Part shown: one piece after another, positions 17,257 through 25,992 of the stretch
Layout of the letters: every line of letters starts with the position of its first letter
How positions within the stretch are numbered: the stretch's first letter is position 1
From: Arenibaculum pallidiluteum
GTDB lineage: Bacteria > Pseudomonadota > Alphaproteobacteria > Azospirillales > Azospirillaceae
Length of the DNA stretch: 64,000 nucleotides
Reading direction: 5' to 3'
NCBI RefSeq assembly: GCF_017355985.1
Contig: NZ_JAFIQU010000001.1
Coordinates: forward strand, 778,401 to 842,400
Program-made: the position numbers and the translations under genes
Notes under the pieces: generated by a model
Database searches by the model: none
The model's input: only the letters and a program-made list of their open reading frames with translations
Told to the model about the DNA's origin: nothing

Positions 17257-18597
17257 ATGCGCGCATTGCCAGCCCTTGCGGACGGGATCGAGCGGCTTCC
17301 TTCGGCGGTCTGGCGCGGCGAGGTCCGCAACGCCGTCGGCATGACGCTGGAGCTCGACGGCCTGCAGCGGCTGCTGGGCGTCGGCGACCGCTGCCGGGTC
17401 GAGGCGCGCGACGGGCGGAGCGTCCTCTGCGAGGCCGTGGGCTTCCGGAACGGCCGCACGCTGCTGATGGCCTTCGAGTCCCTCGACGGCGTCGCGGAGG
17501 GCTGCTTCGGCTACACCGCGGGCGAGTTCTCGGCGCCCCGGCCGGGTCCCGGATGGCTCGGCCGCGTGGTCGATGCGCTGGGGCGACCGGTCGACGGCAA
17601 GGGCCCCCTGCCGAGCGGCGACACCGCGGCGCCGCTCCGCCGCCAGCCTCCCGCGGCCTATACGCGGCGCCGCGTGGGCGCCAAGCTGGACACTGGGGTG
17701 CGCGTCCTCGACTGCTTCGTGCCGATCTGCCGCGGGCAGCGCCTCGGCATCTTCGCGGGCTCGGGCGTCGGGAAGTCGACCCTTCTCTCTATGCTCGCCC
17801 GGCATGCCGATGCCGACGTGAACGTGATCGGCCTGATCGGCGAGCGCGGCCGCGAGGTCCAGGAATTCATCCAGGACGATCTCGGGCCCGAGGGGCTGGC
17901 CCGGTCGGTCGTCGTCGTCGCCACCTCGGACGAGCCGCCGCTGATGCGCCGCCAGGCGGCCCTTCTCACGCTGGCCGCGGCCGAGGCGTTCCGCGACCGG
18001 GGCGCCCACGTGCTCTGCATGATGGACAGCGTGACGCGCTTCGCCATGGCCCAGCGCGAGATCGGCCTGGCCGCCGGCGAGCCGCCGACCTCCAAGGGCT
18101 ACCCGCCGACCGTCTTCGCCGAGCTTCCGGGCCTGCTGGAGCGTGCCGGCCCCGGCACCGAGGCGCAGGGCGACATCACCGGGATCTTCACCGTGCTCGT
18201 CGACGGGGACGACCACGACGAGCCCGTGGCTGACGCGGTGCGCGGCATCCTCGACGGGCACATCGTGCTGGACCGCCGGATCGGCGAGCTCGGCCGCTAC
18301 CCCGCCGTGAACCTGCTGCGCAGCGTCTCGCGCACGCTTCCGGCCTGCCACACGCCCCACCAGAACCAAGTGATGCGCAAGGCCAAGGCCCTCGCCGCGA
18401 CCTACGAAGCCATGCGCGAGCTCGTGCGCATCGGCGCCTACAAGCGCGGCGCCGACGCCGAGGTCGACGAGGCGGTGGCCCTGCACCCGCTGCTGGAGAC
18501 CTTCCTCACACAGTGGAAGGACGACCGCACCCCGTCCGAAGGGACATTCGCCGGGCTCGAGGAGATCCTGGCGCTCAGCCACATGGAGACCCCATGA
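17257..18597 (+). CDS. fliI: Flagellum-specific ATPase FliI
   Basis: 446 residues. Walker A GSGVGKST lies at residues 168-175. GERGREVQEF, the Walker B region VLCMMDSVTRFA and the RIGELGRYPAV segment are those of type III export ATPases. FliI energises delivery of flagellar substrates to the FlhA/FlhB gate. Its regulators FliH and FliJ are not adjacent. It overlaps the next small gene by four bases (ATGA). Confidence 0.97.
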   Translation: MRALPALADGIERLPSAVWRGEVRNAVGMTLELDGLQRLLGVGDRCRVEARDGRSVLCEAVGFRNGRTLLMAFESLDGVAEGCFGYTAGEFSAPRPGPGWLGRVVDALGRPVDGKGPLPSGDTAAPLRRQPPAAYTRRRVGAKLDTGVRVLDCFVPICRGQRLGIFAGSGVGKSTLLSMLARHADADVNVIGLIGERGREVQEFIQDDLGPEGLARSVVVVATSDEPPLMRRQAALLTLAAAEAFRDRGAHVLCMMDSVTRFAMAQREIGLAAGEPPTSKGYPPTVFAELPGLLERAGPGTEAQGDITGIFTVLVDGDDHDEPVADAVRGILDGHIVLDRRIGELGRYPAVNLLRSVSRTLPACHTPHQNQVMRKAKALAATYEAMRELVRIGAYKRGADAEVDEAVALHPLLETFLTQWKDDRTPSEGTFAGLEEILALSHMETP

Positions 18598-19157
18598 CCG
18601 CAGACACTGGCCTGGCCGCCCGCGGGCTGGCGGCGACCGCCCCCGCCCGCGCGCCCGCCAAGGCCGAGACGCCGGCGGAGGCCGCGCCAGCCTTCGAGGA
18701 CATCATCGACGCCCTCAACCCGCTGCACCACATCCCCGGCGTCTCACTGGTCTACGAGGCGGCGACGGGCGACGGCATCTCGGCGGCGAGCCGGCTTGCG
18801 GGCGGGTTCCTCTTCGGCGGACCGCTCGGCCTGCTGGGCGGCGCAGCGTCCCTCGCGCTGCAGGCCGCGACCGGCGACAGCCTGGGCGGGCATCTGGCCG
18901 GCCTCGCGGGCGGCGCCGGCGCGGCCGCGCCGGAAACGGCTTCGGCGCCACAGGGCCTGCCATGGATGGCGGGCGGACCGGCGAAGACTGCCCTGCCCGT
19001 CTCCACGGCCGTGGCCAGGGAGGCCTTGTCGCAGGGCCCGACGGAAAGCTCCGCAACGGTGCTCCCCGCGGCTGCGGGCCCGACGGGCGGCACGGATCCG
19101 CGGACCCTGGCCGCACTCTACGAGATGCAGGCAGGGCGAGCCACGGCGCGCAGCTGA
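18594..19157 (+). CDS. Conserved hypothetical protein coupled to fliI
   Basis: 187 residues, translated from the ATG overlapping the fliI stop. The middle part, DALNPLHHIPGVSLVYEAATGD followed by a Gly-rich hydrophobic stretch (LAGGFLFGGPLGLLGG), is a pattern I have seen in alphaproteobacterial proteins near flagellar genes. The ends are Ala/Pro/Thr-rich and probably disordered. Function unknown. Translational coupling to fliI suggests a role in flagellar export or assembly. Confidence 0.75.
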   Translation: MTADTGLAARGLAATAPARAPAKAETPAEAAPAFEDIIDALNPLHHIPGVSLVYEAATGDGISAASRLAGGFLFGGPLGLLGGAASLALQAATGDSLGGHLAGLAGGAGAAAPETASAPQGLPWMAGGPAKTALPVSTAVAREALSQGPTESSATVLPAAAGPTGGTDPRTLAALYEMQAGRATARS

Positions 19158-19230
19158 TCCGGTATGGATCACCGAGGCACGGGCGGCGGCGGGCGCTCCC
19201 CCGCCCCGCCTCCGCCCGGCCCCCGCCGGA

Positions 19231-20016
19231 TCAGAAGCGCGGCACTTTCAGCAGCGCGAGCGTGATCGAGGGATCGATCGCGACGACGGACGCGCGCCGC
19301 GACAGCGTGATCTGCGGAACGGCCGGCGCCGAGGTGCCGGAAAGCCCCTTGCCGAGATCGCTCATGGCCGCGAACCGGCCGATGAACGTCTCGAGCTTCG
19401 CGGGATCCTTGAAGTCCTTGATGTCGAACTTCGCCTCGAGCTTGGCCTTGATCTTGTCGATGTCGCTGGCCAGCATCTCGCGCGGGATGCCCAGCGCCGT
19501 CAGCGCCACCTCGGCCATCGCCTTGTCGCCGAGCACCTGGTACCAGTTGCTGACCGACGGCGCCTTGCGCTCGAAGTAGAGCGCGAGGCGCACCGCCTCG
19601 TTCTGCTCGCCCTGCTTGACCTCCAGGCGCGTGCGGACCAGCCGGTCCACGATGGCCTGGACGACCACGGGGGATTTCAGCGACGTGCCGCCAGCCTCCT
19701 TGAAGCCGCAGATCGTCGCGATCTCCTTGAATTTCGGGTCGGTCATCTTGTTGGCCATGGCGTCCTCGTCCGTGACGCCCTCGCTGAGCACCTTGCGCAT
19801 CAGCGCCTTGGCGAAGATCTGGCTCTCCAGGCCGAAGGCCTCCATCATGAAATGATAGAGCTTCGTGTCCTTCAGAAGCGCGTCGGCCGTGGTGACCTTG
19901 CCGATGTTCGCCTTGAAATAGGCGATCTCGCGCCGGGTCTGCGCGTCACGCTCGATCATCGTCGTGAAGCTGCCGATGCGGGCGCGAACGGTCCTGAGGT
20001 CCTGGAACGTGCTCAT
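19231..20016 (-). CDS. DUF1217 flagellar protein
   Basis: 261 residues, helical, no signal peptide. Segments such as TLKDTKLYHFMMEAFGLE-like DTKLYHFMMEAFGLESQIFA and the repeated FKEIATICGF pattern match DUF1217 proteins, which are restricted to alphaproteobacterial flagellar clusters. The molecular role is not established. It overlaps the preceding FlaG-like gene by four bases and ends the flaF-flbT-flaG-DUF1217 group. Confidence 0.85.
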   Translation of the reverse strand: MSTFQDLRTVRARIGSFTTMIERDAQTRREIAYFKANIGKVTTADALLKDTKLYHFMMEAFGLESQIFAKALMRKVLSEGVTDEDAMANKMTDPKFKEIATICGFKEAGGTSLKSPVVVQAIVDRLVRTRLEVKQGEQNEAVRLALYFERKAPSVSNWYQVLGDKAMAEVALTALGIPREMLASDIDKIKAKLEAKFDIKDFKDPAKLETFIGRFAAMSDLGKGLSGTSAPAVPQITLSRRASVVAIDPSITLALLKVPRF

Positions 20017-20369
20017 GCCTCGAGGTCCTTGCGGTCGGCTTCGCCAGCGTCGCGATCGAGCGCGTCCTCGGGATCGACATAGCGCGGCGGGATCCGCAGG
20101 ATCACCTCGCCGGTCTCCCGGTCCAGCACCTCGGTGGTGAGACGCTTTGTGTCGGGATCCAGGCTGACGCGGTAGGGACGCACCTGGGGGTCCCGCCGGC
20201 TTCCCGACGTATCGGCGGCGCCCTCCTCGGCCGGGCCGGAGGCAGCGACCTCCTCGGACTTCACACGGTCGAGCTCGGCCTGGCGCTCCCGGGCCTTGAG
20301 GACCGCATCGACCCCTGGATTGGACCGCTCGGTTGTGACCCCGCTGACGGGCTCGATGGATTTCGCCAT
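20013..20369 (-). CDS. FlaG-like flagellar protein
   Basis: 118 residues. The N-terminal half is charged and low-complexity. The C-terminal part (YRVSLDPDTKRLTTEVLDRETGEVILRIPP) has the FlaG ending, in which a residue pattern of D-x-ETGEVIxxIPP is conserved. FlaG proteins influence filament length in other bacteria. It lies 34 bases after flbT and overlaps the DUF1217 gene. Confidence 0.75.
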   Translation of the reverse strand: MAKSIEPVSGVTTERSNPGVDAVLKARERQAELDRVKSEEVAASGPAEEGAADTSGSRRDPQVRPYRVSLDPDTKRLTTEVLDRETGEVILRIPPRYVDPEDALDRDAGEADRKDLEA

Positions 20370-20403
20370 GGTCTGCTCCCTGGTGCGCCGGCCGAGTGGC
20401 CGA

Positions 20404-20847
20404 TCAGCTTCCCTCCGCCACCCCGACGCTGCCGTCCACGCGCGGGCGAAGCGGGCGGACGCCCGGCAGGACGGTCTCCTCGTAGGCCATCACGGGACGC
20501 AGGCAAGCCAGCGCCTTGTAGTAGTCGCGCTCGCCCACGTGATCCATCGCCCGCAGGATCTGCTCCTGGTGCGCCGCCTTGGGCAGCGCCACGTACAGCT
20601 TGGCCATCATCCCGGCTATGACCTCGCCGTACTGCTCGACCGACTTCGGGTCGAGCAGCATGCTCTGGATCACGAAATAGGCCCGGCGGATCGGCGTATC
20701 GGCCTCGTCCTCCTGCAGCAGGTCGCAGCCCCGGATGATCTGGGCGAAATTCCCGATGGTGAGCGTGTAGCGCCGGCCGGCGTTCTGAACGACGCAGCCG
20801 TTGATCACCACCCTCTCGTGCGGCCTGAGACGGAGCTTAAGCGCCAT
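20404..20847 (-). CDS. flbT: Flagellin synthesis repressor FlbT
   Basis: 147 residues from the ATG at 20847. LKLRPHERVVINGCVVQN-like start (LRLRPHERVVINGCVVQNAGRR is broken here as LRLRPHERVVINGC then VVQNAGRR) and the AYFVIQSMLLDP segment identify FlbT. In Caulobacter, FlbT binds flagellin mRNA and limits its translation until the hook is complete. It overlaps flaF by 11 bases. The pair is diagnostic of alphaproteobacteria. Confidence 0.93.
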   Translation of the reverse strand: MALKLRLRPHERVVINGCVVQNAGRRYTLTIGNFAQIIRGCDLLQEDEADTPIRRAYFVIQSMLLDPKSVEQYGEVIAGMMAKLYVALPKAAHQEQILRAMDHVGERDYYKALACLRPVMAYEETVLPGVRPLRPRVDGSVGVAEGS

Positions 20848-21220
20848 TGAATGCCTCCGCGGGCTCCGCATGCGCGATGCCCCTGAGCCCCTGCATGATC
20901 GCGCGGTTGATGTCGATCAGGAGCCGGACGTCGCTCTTTCCCGCGATGATCCGCGGCGTGTGCCGATCGACGGAGAAGGCCAGCGAGATCAGCCCGGCGC
21001 GCAGGGATTCCGGCAGCAGGTTGTCCTCGTCCATCAGGTCCGCGCGCAGCGCGCTCCAGAGCTCCATGTTCCGGGCCAGCGCCGTCTTCAGCGCCTCGGT
21101 GACGGAGCCCGAGCCGAGATGCTTCTCCAGCTCGAGCGTGACCTTCAGGAAGACCCGGTACTCCATCGCCCGCGGGTCCTCGGTCTCGGCGATGGTCTGC
21201 TGATAGGCGGCAATGCTCAT
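20837..21220 (-). CDS. flaF: Flagellar biosynthesis regulator FlaF
   Basis: 127 residues. The start MSIAAYQQTIAETEDPRAMEYRVF-type helix and the NRAIMQGLRGI ending are FlaF features. FlaF acts opposite to FlbT and is needed for flagellin secretion. It is the first gene of its operon, with a TTAA-type box 51-69 bases upstream and the flagellin terminator just behind that. Confidence 0.93.
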   Translation of the reverse strand: MSIAAYQQTIAETEDPRAMEYRVFLKVTLELEKHLGSGSVTEALKTALARNMELWSALRADLMDEDNLLPESLRAGLISLAFSVDRHTPRIIAGKSDVRLLIDINRAIMQGLRGIAHAEPAEAFNGA

Positions 21221-21270
21221 TCTTCTTACCCCTCAGTGGCGAGGATGAAAGAAAATCTACCGTCCGCCAA

Positions 21271-21289
21271 TTAAAACGGCATGAAAAAC
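21271..21289 (-). promoter_or_regulatory. TTAA-type box upstream of flaF
   Basis: On the minus strand: GTTTTTCATGCCGTTTTAA, a degenerate member of the box set (T-rich half, CCG core, TTTTAA half), 51-69 bases before flaF. It matches less well than the flagellin and flgE boxes. Confidence 0.4.
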
Positions 21290-21331
21290 CGCGAAGATCA
21301 AATACCCGTACATAAGTTTAAAGAAAACAGA

Positions 21332-21364
21332 CACGCCACCCTTCCGTTCTGGAAGGGTGGCGTG
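21332..21364 (-). terminator. Flagellin rho-independent terminator
   Basis: A perfect 14-base stem (CACGCCACCCTTCC and its complement) with a GTTCT loop lies about 60 bases after the flagellin stop. On the minus strand it is followed by TCTGTTTTCTTT. This is the strongest hairpin seen in the window and fits a very highly expressed gene. Confidence 0.9.
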
Positions 21365-21423
21365 CCGGTTCCATGGGCGGCCGCCGGGATTCCGGATCTC
21401 GGAAGCCGGCGGCCGGACCTGGC

Positions 21424-22674
21424 TTAGCGGAACAGCGACAGGATGTTCTGCGGGCCCTGGTTCGCGATGGAGAGGGCCTGCGTGGCGAGCTGCTGCTGGA
21501 CCTGAAGGGCCTGCAGGCGGCTCGATTCCTCGTTCATGTCCGCGTCGACCAGCAGGCCGATGCCCTTGTTCATGGCATCGACGAGCTTGGAGACGAAGTT
21601 CGTCTGGATCTCGACGCGGTTCTCGATCGAGCCCAGGACGGCGGCCTTGTCGATGACCTTGGTCAGCAGGTCGTCGATGGCCTTCAGCGAACGCTCGGCG
21701 TTGTTCGCGATGTCGATCTGCTTGATGTCAGCGAGGCCACCGAAGGCATCGCCTTCCTTGCTGCCGACCCAGAGATCCTCGATCTTCGCCGTGAAGCTGG
21801 TGTCCGTGTTCGCGTCTTCCACGGTGAAGGTCAGCTTGTCGCCGGTGAACGCGACCGAGGCGACGTTCGCGCCAAGCTGGGCATCGAGCGCCGTGTTGAT
21901 CGCGGTCTCCAGGTTGCCCTGCGTCGTAGCGAGGTCGGTGTCGTAGGCTTGGCCGGACAGATCGACCGAGAAGTTGACGACGCTGCCGTCCTCCTTCGTG
22001 AACTTCATCGTCATGGCGCCCAGACCGAGGTTCTGGCCGTTGATGAAGGTCGCACCGGCGGCACCGAGCTTGATGTCGACCGAGGCCTTGTCGGCTTCGG
22101 TCGAGACGACTTCCTGCTCGATGGTCGCGCGGCCGACGATGGAGTCCGTCCGCATGTCCTGCCGGCTGAAGGTAATGTAGCTGGGCGTGACGCCGGCTTC
22201 GCCGCGGCTCAGGGTCGCCAGGATGTCGACCTGCTGGTCCTTGGCGCTGCCGTCGCCGGCATAGTTGATCTTCAGCAGGTTGTCCCCGTTGAACGAAGCG
22301 CTGGAGACAATGCTTTCGATCTGCGAGATGAACTGGTTGACTTCGTCCTGGATGAACTTCGGATCGGTGCCCTTGGACTGACCGGCAACGATACGAGCCT
22401 TCATCTCGACCAGCATGTCCTTGACCTGGTCGGCGCCGTTGGAGGCGGAGATCAGGGTCGAGGTGCCGAGGCCGAGCGCGTCCGACACCGCCTTGAAGCC
22501 GGCGACGTCCGACTTCATGGTGGTGGAGATCGACCAGTACGAGGCGTTGTCCTTGGCGACGGCGACCTTGAAACCGGTGGAGATCCGGTCCTGGGCAGCT
22601 TCGAGGTTGCTGGTGACGGCGCGCAGGGTCTGCAGCGCGGTCATCGCCGAGCCGTTGGTCATGATCGAGGCCAT
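21424..22674 (-). CDS. flaA: Flagellin
   Basis: 416 residues. The N-terminal D0/D1 region (MTALQTLRAVTSNLEAAQDRIS, then GFKVAVAKDNASYWSIS) and the C-terminal D1/D0 region (ALQVQQQLATQALSIANQGPQNILSLFR-type ending) are conserved, and the middle is variable. Third-position base use is more C-biased and codons more uniform than in neighbours, as expected for high expression. A GAAAGGAG ribosome site precedes the ATG. It is a single-gene unit with its own box and a strong terminator. Confidence 0.97.
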   Translation of the reverse strand: MASIMTNGSAMTALQTLRAVTSNLEAAQDRISTGFKVAVAKDNASYWSISTTMKSDVAGFKAVSDALGLGTSTLISASNGADQVKDMLVEMKARIVAGQSKGTDPKFIQDEVNQFISQIESIVSSASFNGDNLLKINYAGDGSAKDQQVDILATLSRGEAGVTPSYITFSRQDMRTDSIVGRATIEQEVVSTEADKASVDIKLGAAGATFINGQNLGLGAMTMKFTKEDGSVVNFSVDLSGQAYDTDLATTQGNLETAINTALDAQLGANVASVAFTGDKLTFTVEDANTDTSFTAKIEDLWVGSKEGDAFGGLADIKQIDIANNAERSLKAIDDLLTKVIDKAAVLGSIENRVEIQTNFVSKLVDAMNKGIGLLVDADMNEESSRLQALQVQQQLATQALSIANQGPQNILSLFR

Positions 22675-22800
22675 GGTATCTCCTTTCGAGAGATGGTCGG
22701 ACGCCTTTCTGACGCCGGGGCTGCATTCGTCGCGGGCCTTCCCGTTTGACCGCCTGGGGTCTCCGGGCGCGACGGCAACGAGCTCACTTTGCCAGTCCCC

Positions 22801-22819
22801 GTTTAAACCGGAGTAAAAG
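22801..22819 (-). promoter_or_regulatory. TTAA-type box upstream of flagellin
   Basis: On the minus strand: CTTTTACTCCGGTTTAAAC, 127-145 bases before the flagellin start. It shares about 30 aligned bases with the flgE box, including a preceding TTCGATC-type segment and a following CGGGG. That is more than chance similarity between two promoters of different genes. Confidence 0.65.
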
Positions 22820-22866
22820 ATCGAATTGTTCGGAGGTGAATTCGGCCGGTCACGCCGAAAAGCAAA

Positions 22867-22889
22867 GAAGCCGGCGATTCGCCGGCTTC
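22867..22889 (-). terminator. Terminator after flgN (end of flgE-flgN operon)
   Basis: Ten-base stem GAAGCCGGCG/CGCCGGCTTC with a three-base loop lies 38 bases after the flgN stop. On the minus strand it is followed by TTTGCTTTTC. It ends the flgE-K-L-I-J-N transcription unit before the flagellin promoter. Confidence 0.8.
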
Positions 22890-22926
22890 CCAGGGAAAGA
22901 ACAGGCGCGGCCGGGCCGCGGACGTA

Positions 22927-23445
22927 TCAGAGTTGCGCGTCGATGCCCGCCATGCCGAGCTCCACGGGGCGGAGGCTGTGGCCGGAGCTGCCGTAGACGC
23001 CGTCGCTGGCGGCCTTCTCGGCTGCGGCGAGCAGGCTGCGATTGACGGCGAGGACCGCCTCGCGCAGGGCGGTCAGCGCGCCCGTGTTGGCCTGGACGGC
23101 ACGGTCGAGCCGCGCGATCAGCTCGGCCGCGCGCTCGCGCATATGGGCGTCGAGCCGCGGCGGCCCCTCTTCCGCCCTATCGGCAAGCACCACCGCCATG
23201 CGCTCGCCGAAGGCGGACTTCCGGCGCGTGAACTCGCCGAGGCCGTCGAGCCGCCCCGCCTCGATGGCGCTTGTCTCGTCTTCCAGCAGCGCGATCAGGT
23301 CCAGCATTCCGTCGGAGAAGGCGACGAAGGCCAGGGCGCTGGCGCCGTCGATCCCGCTCTCGGCGGCGACGGCGGCCTCGGCCGGGCGCGGCGGCTCGGG
23401 CGGCGGGGCGAATTCCTGGATGACGTCCTTGAGCTGCACGGTCAC
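22927..23445 (-). CDS. flgN: FlgN-like flagellar export chaperone
   Basis: 172 residues, mostly helical, from a GTG that overlaps the flgJ stop (GTGA). The central helices (DGMLDLIALLEDETSAIEAGRLDGLGEFTRRKSAF region) and the position next to flgJ and flgK/flgL fit FlgN, which binds the hook-junction proteins FlgK and FlgL before export. Sequence similarity in this family is low, so the call leans on context. Confidence 0.75.
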   Translation of the reverse strand: MTVQLKDVIQEFAPPPEPPRPAEAAVAAESGIDGASALAFVAFSDGMLDLIALLEDETSAIEAGRLDGLGEFTRRKSAFGERMAVVLADRAEEGPPRLDAHMRERAAELIARLDRAVQANTGALTALREAVLAVNRSLLAAAEKAASDGVYGSSGHSLRPVELGMAGIDAQL

Positions 23446-23729
23446 GACTGGTCCCCCGCCTGGGCATAGAGCCGGGCGATGTCCGCCTCGACCATGCGCG
23501 CGATGCCGAGGCCGCCCTGGTCGGCCACGGCGCGCCCGTACTCCTGCATCATGAAGCTGCGCCAGGTCCCCTCGGCATGTCCGCCGCCGAAGGCCCCGTC
23601 GGTCCGCACGCCCTCGAACATCGCCTCGAACATCTGCGCGAGCGCCATGGCCTCGAATTCCCGCGCCGCCTTCGCTGCGGGGTCGGGCCGCTGCGGCGCC
23701 TGCGCCGCCGTTGCCGGCAGGATTTCCAT
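23442..23729 (-). CDS. flgJ: Rod-binding protein FlgJ, short form
   Basis: 95 residues. AKAAREFEAMALAQMFEAMFEGV and GTWRSFMMQEYGRAVADQGGLGIA match the N-terminal rod-cap domain of FlgJ. The C-terminal glucosaminidase domain of enterobacterial FlgJ is absent, as usual in alphaproteobacteria. A separate lytic transglycosylase encoded near fliQ may supply wall cleavage. It lies between flgI and flgN. Confidence 0.88.
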   Translation of the reverse strand: MEILPATAAQAPQRPDPAAKAAREFEAMALAQMFEAMFEGVRTDGAFGGGHAEGTWRSFMMQEYGRAVADQGGLGIARMVEADIARLYAQAGDQS

Positions 23730-23739
23730 CCGATCCTCC

Positions 23740-24873
23740 TCAGAGAACTTCCAGATCCGCGTGCAGCGCGCCAGCGGCCTTGATCGCCTGCAGGATCGCG
23801 ACGACGTCGCGCGGCGCGACGCCCAGGGCGTTCAACCCGGTCACGAGCTGCTGCAGGCTGACATTGCCGCCGAACTCGACGAAGGGCCGCGCCTCACCCT
23901 CGTTCACCTCGATGTCCGTGCGCGGCACCACGACCGTGTCGCCGCGGGACGCGAAGGGCTGCGGCTGCGAGACCTGGGGCGTCTCGGTCACGCGCACCGT
24001 CAGGTTGCCCTGGGTGATCGCAACGCGGCTGATGCGCACGTTCTCGCCGATCACGATGGTGCCCGTCCTCTCGTCCACCACCACGCGCGCCAGCGTGTCG
24101 GGCGCCACGGTCAGCTGCTCGACCTCGCCGATCATCCGCGCGACCTGGTTCCGGTAGGCGGCGGGGACTGTCACGTCGACGGTCGTCAGGTCGACGACCC
24201 GTGCCGGCACGCCGCCGAGCCTGCGGTTGACGACGTCGGCGATGCGGATCGCCGTGGTGAAGTCGGGGTTGCGCAGGGCCATGCGGACCGTCTGCATGCC
24301 CTCCATCGAGAACTGGACCTCGCGCTCGACGATGGCGCCGTTGGCGATCCGGCCCGCCGTCGGGACGCCCTTGGTGACCGAGGAGCCCGACTGCCCCTGG
24401 ACCGAGAAGCCCGTCGCGGTGAGCGGCCCCTGCGCCACCGCATAGGCCTCGCCGTCGGCACCCATCAGCGGCGTCACCAGAAGCGTGCCGCCCAGGAGGC
24501 TGGTGGCGTCGCCCATGGTGGAGACGTTCACGTCGATGGTCGTGCCGCGGCGCGCGAAGGGCGGCAGCGTCGCCGTCACCATCACGGCGGCCACGTTGCG
24601 GGTGCGGAGCTGCTCGTCGCGGATGTTGATGCCAAGCCGCTCCAGCATGCCCTGAAGGCTCTGCTGCGTGAACGGGGTGTTGATCAGGCGGTCGCCGGAC
24701 CCGTTGAGCCCGACCACGAGCCCGTAGCCCACGAGCTGGTTGCGGCGAACCCCGTCGATCGAGACGAGGTCCTTGATCCGCGACTGGGCCGCGGCCGGCG
24801 GCGGGCCAGCGAAGGCCAGCCCGGCCGCAAGGGCGAGCGCCGCGAGCAGGCGCGTCGGGGATAGGACGGGCAT
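23740..24873 (-). CDS. flgI: Flagellar P-ring protein FlgI
   Basis: 377 residues with a Sec signal peptide (cut near PPAAAQS). SRIKDLVSIDGVRRNQLVGYGL and VVGLNGSGD are the classic FlgI start. The protein forms the periplasmic bushing around the rod. FlgA, its chaperone, is encoded at 39.8 kb. Confidence 0.97.
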   Translation of the reverse strand: MPVLSPTRLLAALALAAGLAFAGPPPAAAQSRIKDLVSIDGVRRNQLVGYGLVVGLNGSGDRLINTPFTQQSLQGMLERLGINIRDEQLRTRNVAAVMVTATLPPFARRGTTIDVNVSTMGDATSLLGGTLLVTPLMGADGEAYAVAQGPLTATGFSVQGQSGSSVTKGVPTAGRIANGAIVEREVQFSMEGMQTVRMALRNPDFTTAIRIADVVNRRLGGVPARVVDLTTVDVTVPAAYRNQVARMIGEVEQLTVAPDTLARVVVDERTGTIVIGENVRISRVAITQGNLTVRVTETPQVSQPQPFASRGDTVVVPRTDIEVNEGEARPFVEFGGNVSLQQLVTGLNALGVAPRDVVAILQAIKAAGALHADLEVL

Positions 24874-24886
24874 CGACGGTCCGGCC

Positions 24887-25990
24887 TCAGAGATAGTCGG
24901 TCAGGCGCAGGCGCGAGACGATGGACGTCGCGTTCATGGCGGCCTCGAGCTGCGCCTGGAGCTGGGCCAGCCTGGTCTGCGTCTCGATGGGGTCCGCGTC
25001 CTCCAGCGACGTGATCCGCTCGTTCAGGATCTTGAGACGCGCATTGTGGCGCAGCACGATCCCGTCGATCTCGGCATGCTGGACGCCCAGCTTCGCCTGA
25101 ACGTCGGTCAGGCCCTTCAGGCCGGCGGACAGCTTCTCGACCGCCGCCGCCACGTAGGGCTTGTAGGCATCGAGCTCCATGGCGTTCACGTCGACCGAGG
25201 CCAGCATGAACATGCCCTGGAGCAGGTCACGCATCGCGGGATCGTTGGCTTGGATGCCATAGGGCACCTCGCGTCCATCCTCCGGTCGTGCCGAGACGCG
25301 CGGATTGGCCGCGCCACCCGGCTGCATGGCCGTGGCGCCGCGATAGATCCCGCCCTCGAAGGTGTCGGTCAGGGGCGCCGGCGCGGGCAGCGCCGGGTCC
25401 CGGACGTCGAACAGCGCGTCGAGCGTCGCGACCACCGCCACCGAATCCGCCGCCGTCACCGGCAGCGGGCCGCCGGCCGCGGCAGCGATCGCATCCTGCA
25501 CGATCTGCAGCGGCGAGCGTGGCAGGATACCGTCGGATCCGTCGATCTGGCGGACCGGCGTCGTCCCGACCTCGACCCCCGAGAACAGGAATCCGCTGCC
25601 TGAACTGGCGTTCAGCAGGCCGACCATCAGCTCGAGCGCGCCGCGGGCCTGCGTGCGGATCTGCTGCATGGTCTGCGAGGGCTGGCTCAGCCCGGTGGAC
25701 GCGACCGCGAGCAGGTCGCTCGCCGCCTTGTTCATCCCGGTCATCGCCTCGTTCATCAGGCCCATCTGCCCGTCGAGATACGAGGCCCCGGTCAGCAGCT
25801 CGGTCGTCTGGTCGTGGAGGTGGCGCAGGCTGATGGCTTGGTTCGTGCGCGCCCCGAGCCGGCCTGCCACGTCGAAATGCTTGCCCGAACCCAGCTCCTC
25901 GGAGGTGCGGGTCACGTCGATCTGCAGCTGCGTGAGGGCGGACTGGGTGCGCTTGGAAAGCCCCAGCGTCGAAATGGTGTTGAACAGCAT
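24887..25990 (-). CDS. flgL: Hook-filament junction protein FlgL
   Basis: 367 residues. It is flagellin-like at the ends: a helical N-terminus with RTSEELGSGKHFDVAGRLG, and a C-terminal helix LAQLQAQLEAAMNATSIVSRLRL. It forms the second junction ring between hook and filament. It starts only two bases after the flgK stop, so the two are coupled. Confidence 0.93.
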   Translation of the reverse strand: MLFNTISTLGLSKRTQSALTQLQIDVTRTSEELGSGKHFDVAGRLGARTNQAISLRHLHDQTTELLTGASYLDGQMGLMNEAMTGMNKAASDLLAVASTGLSQPSQTMQQIRTQARGALELMVGLLNASSGSGFLFSGVEVGTTPVRQIDGSDGILPRSPLQIVQDAIAAAAGGPLPVTAADSVAVVATLDALFDVRDPALPAPAPLTDTFEGGIYRGATAMQPGGAANPRVSARPEDGREVPYGIQANDPAMRDLLQGMFMLASVDVNAMELDAYKPYVAAAVEKLSAGLKGLTDVQAKLGVQHAEIDGIVLRHNARLKILNERITSLEDADPIETQTRLAQLQAQLEAAMNATSIVSRLRLTDYL

Positions 25991-25992
25991 GC

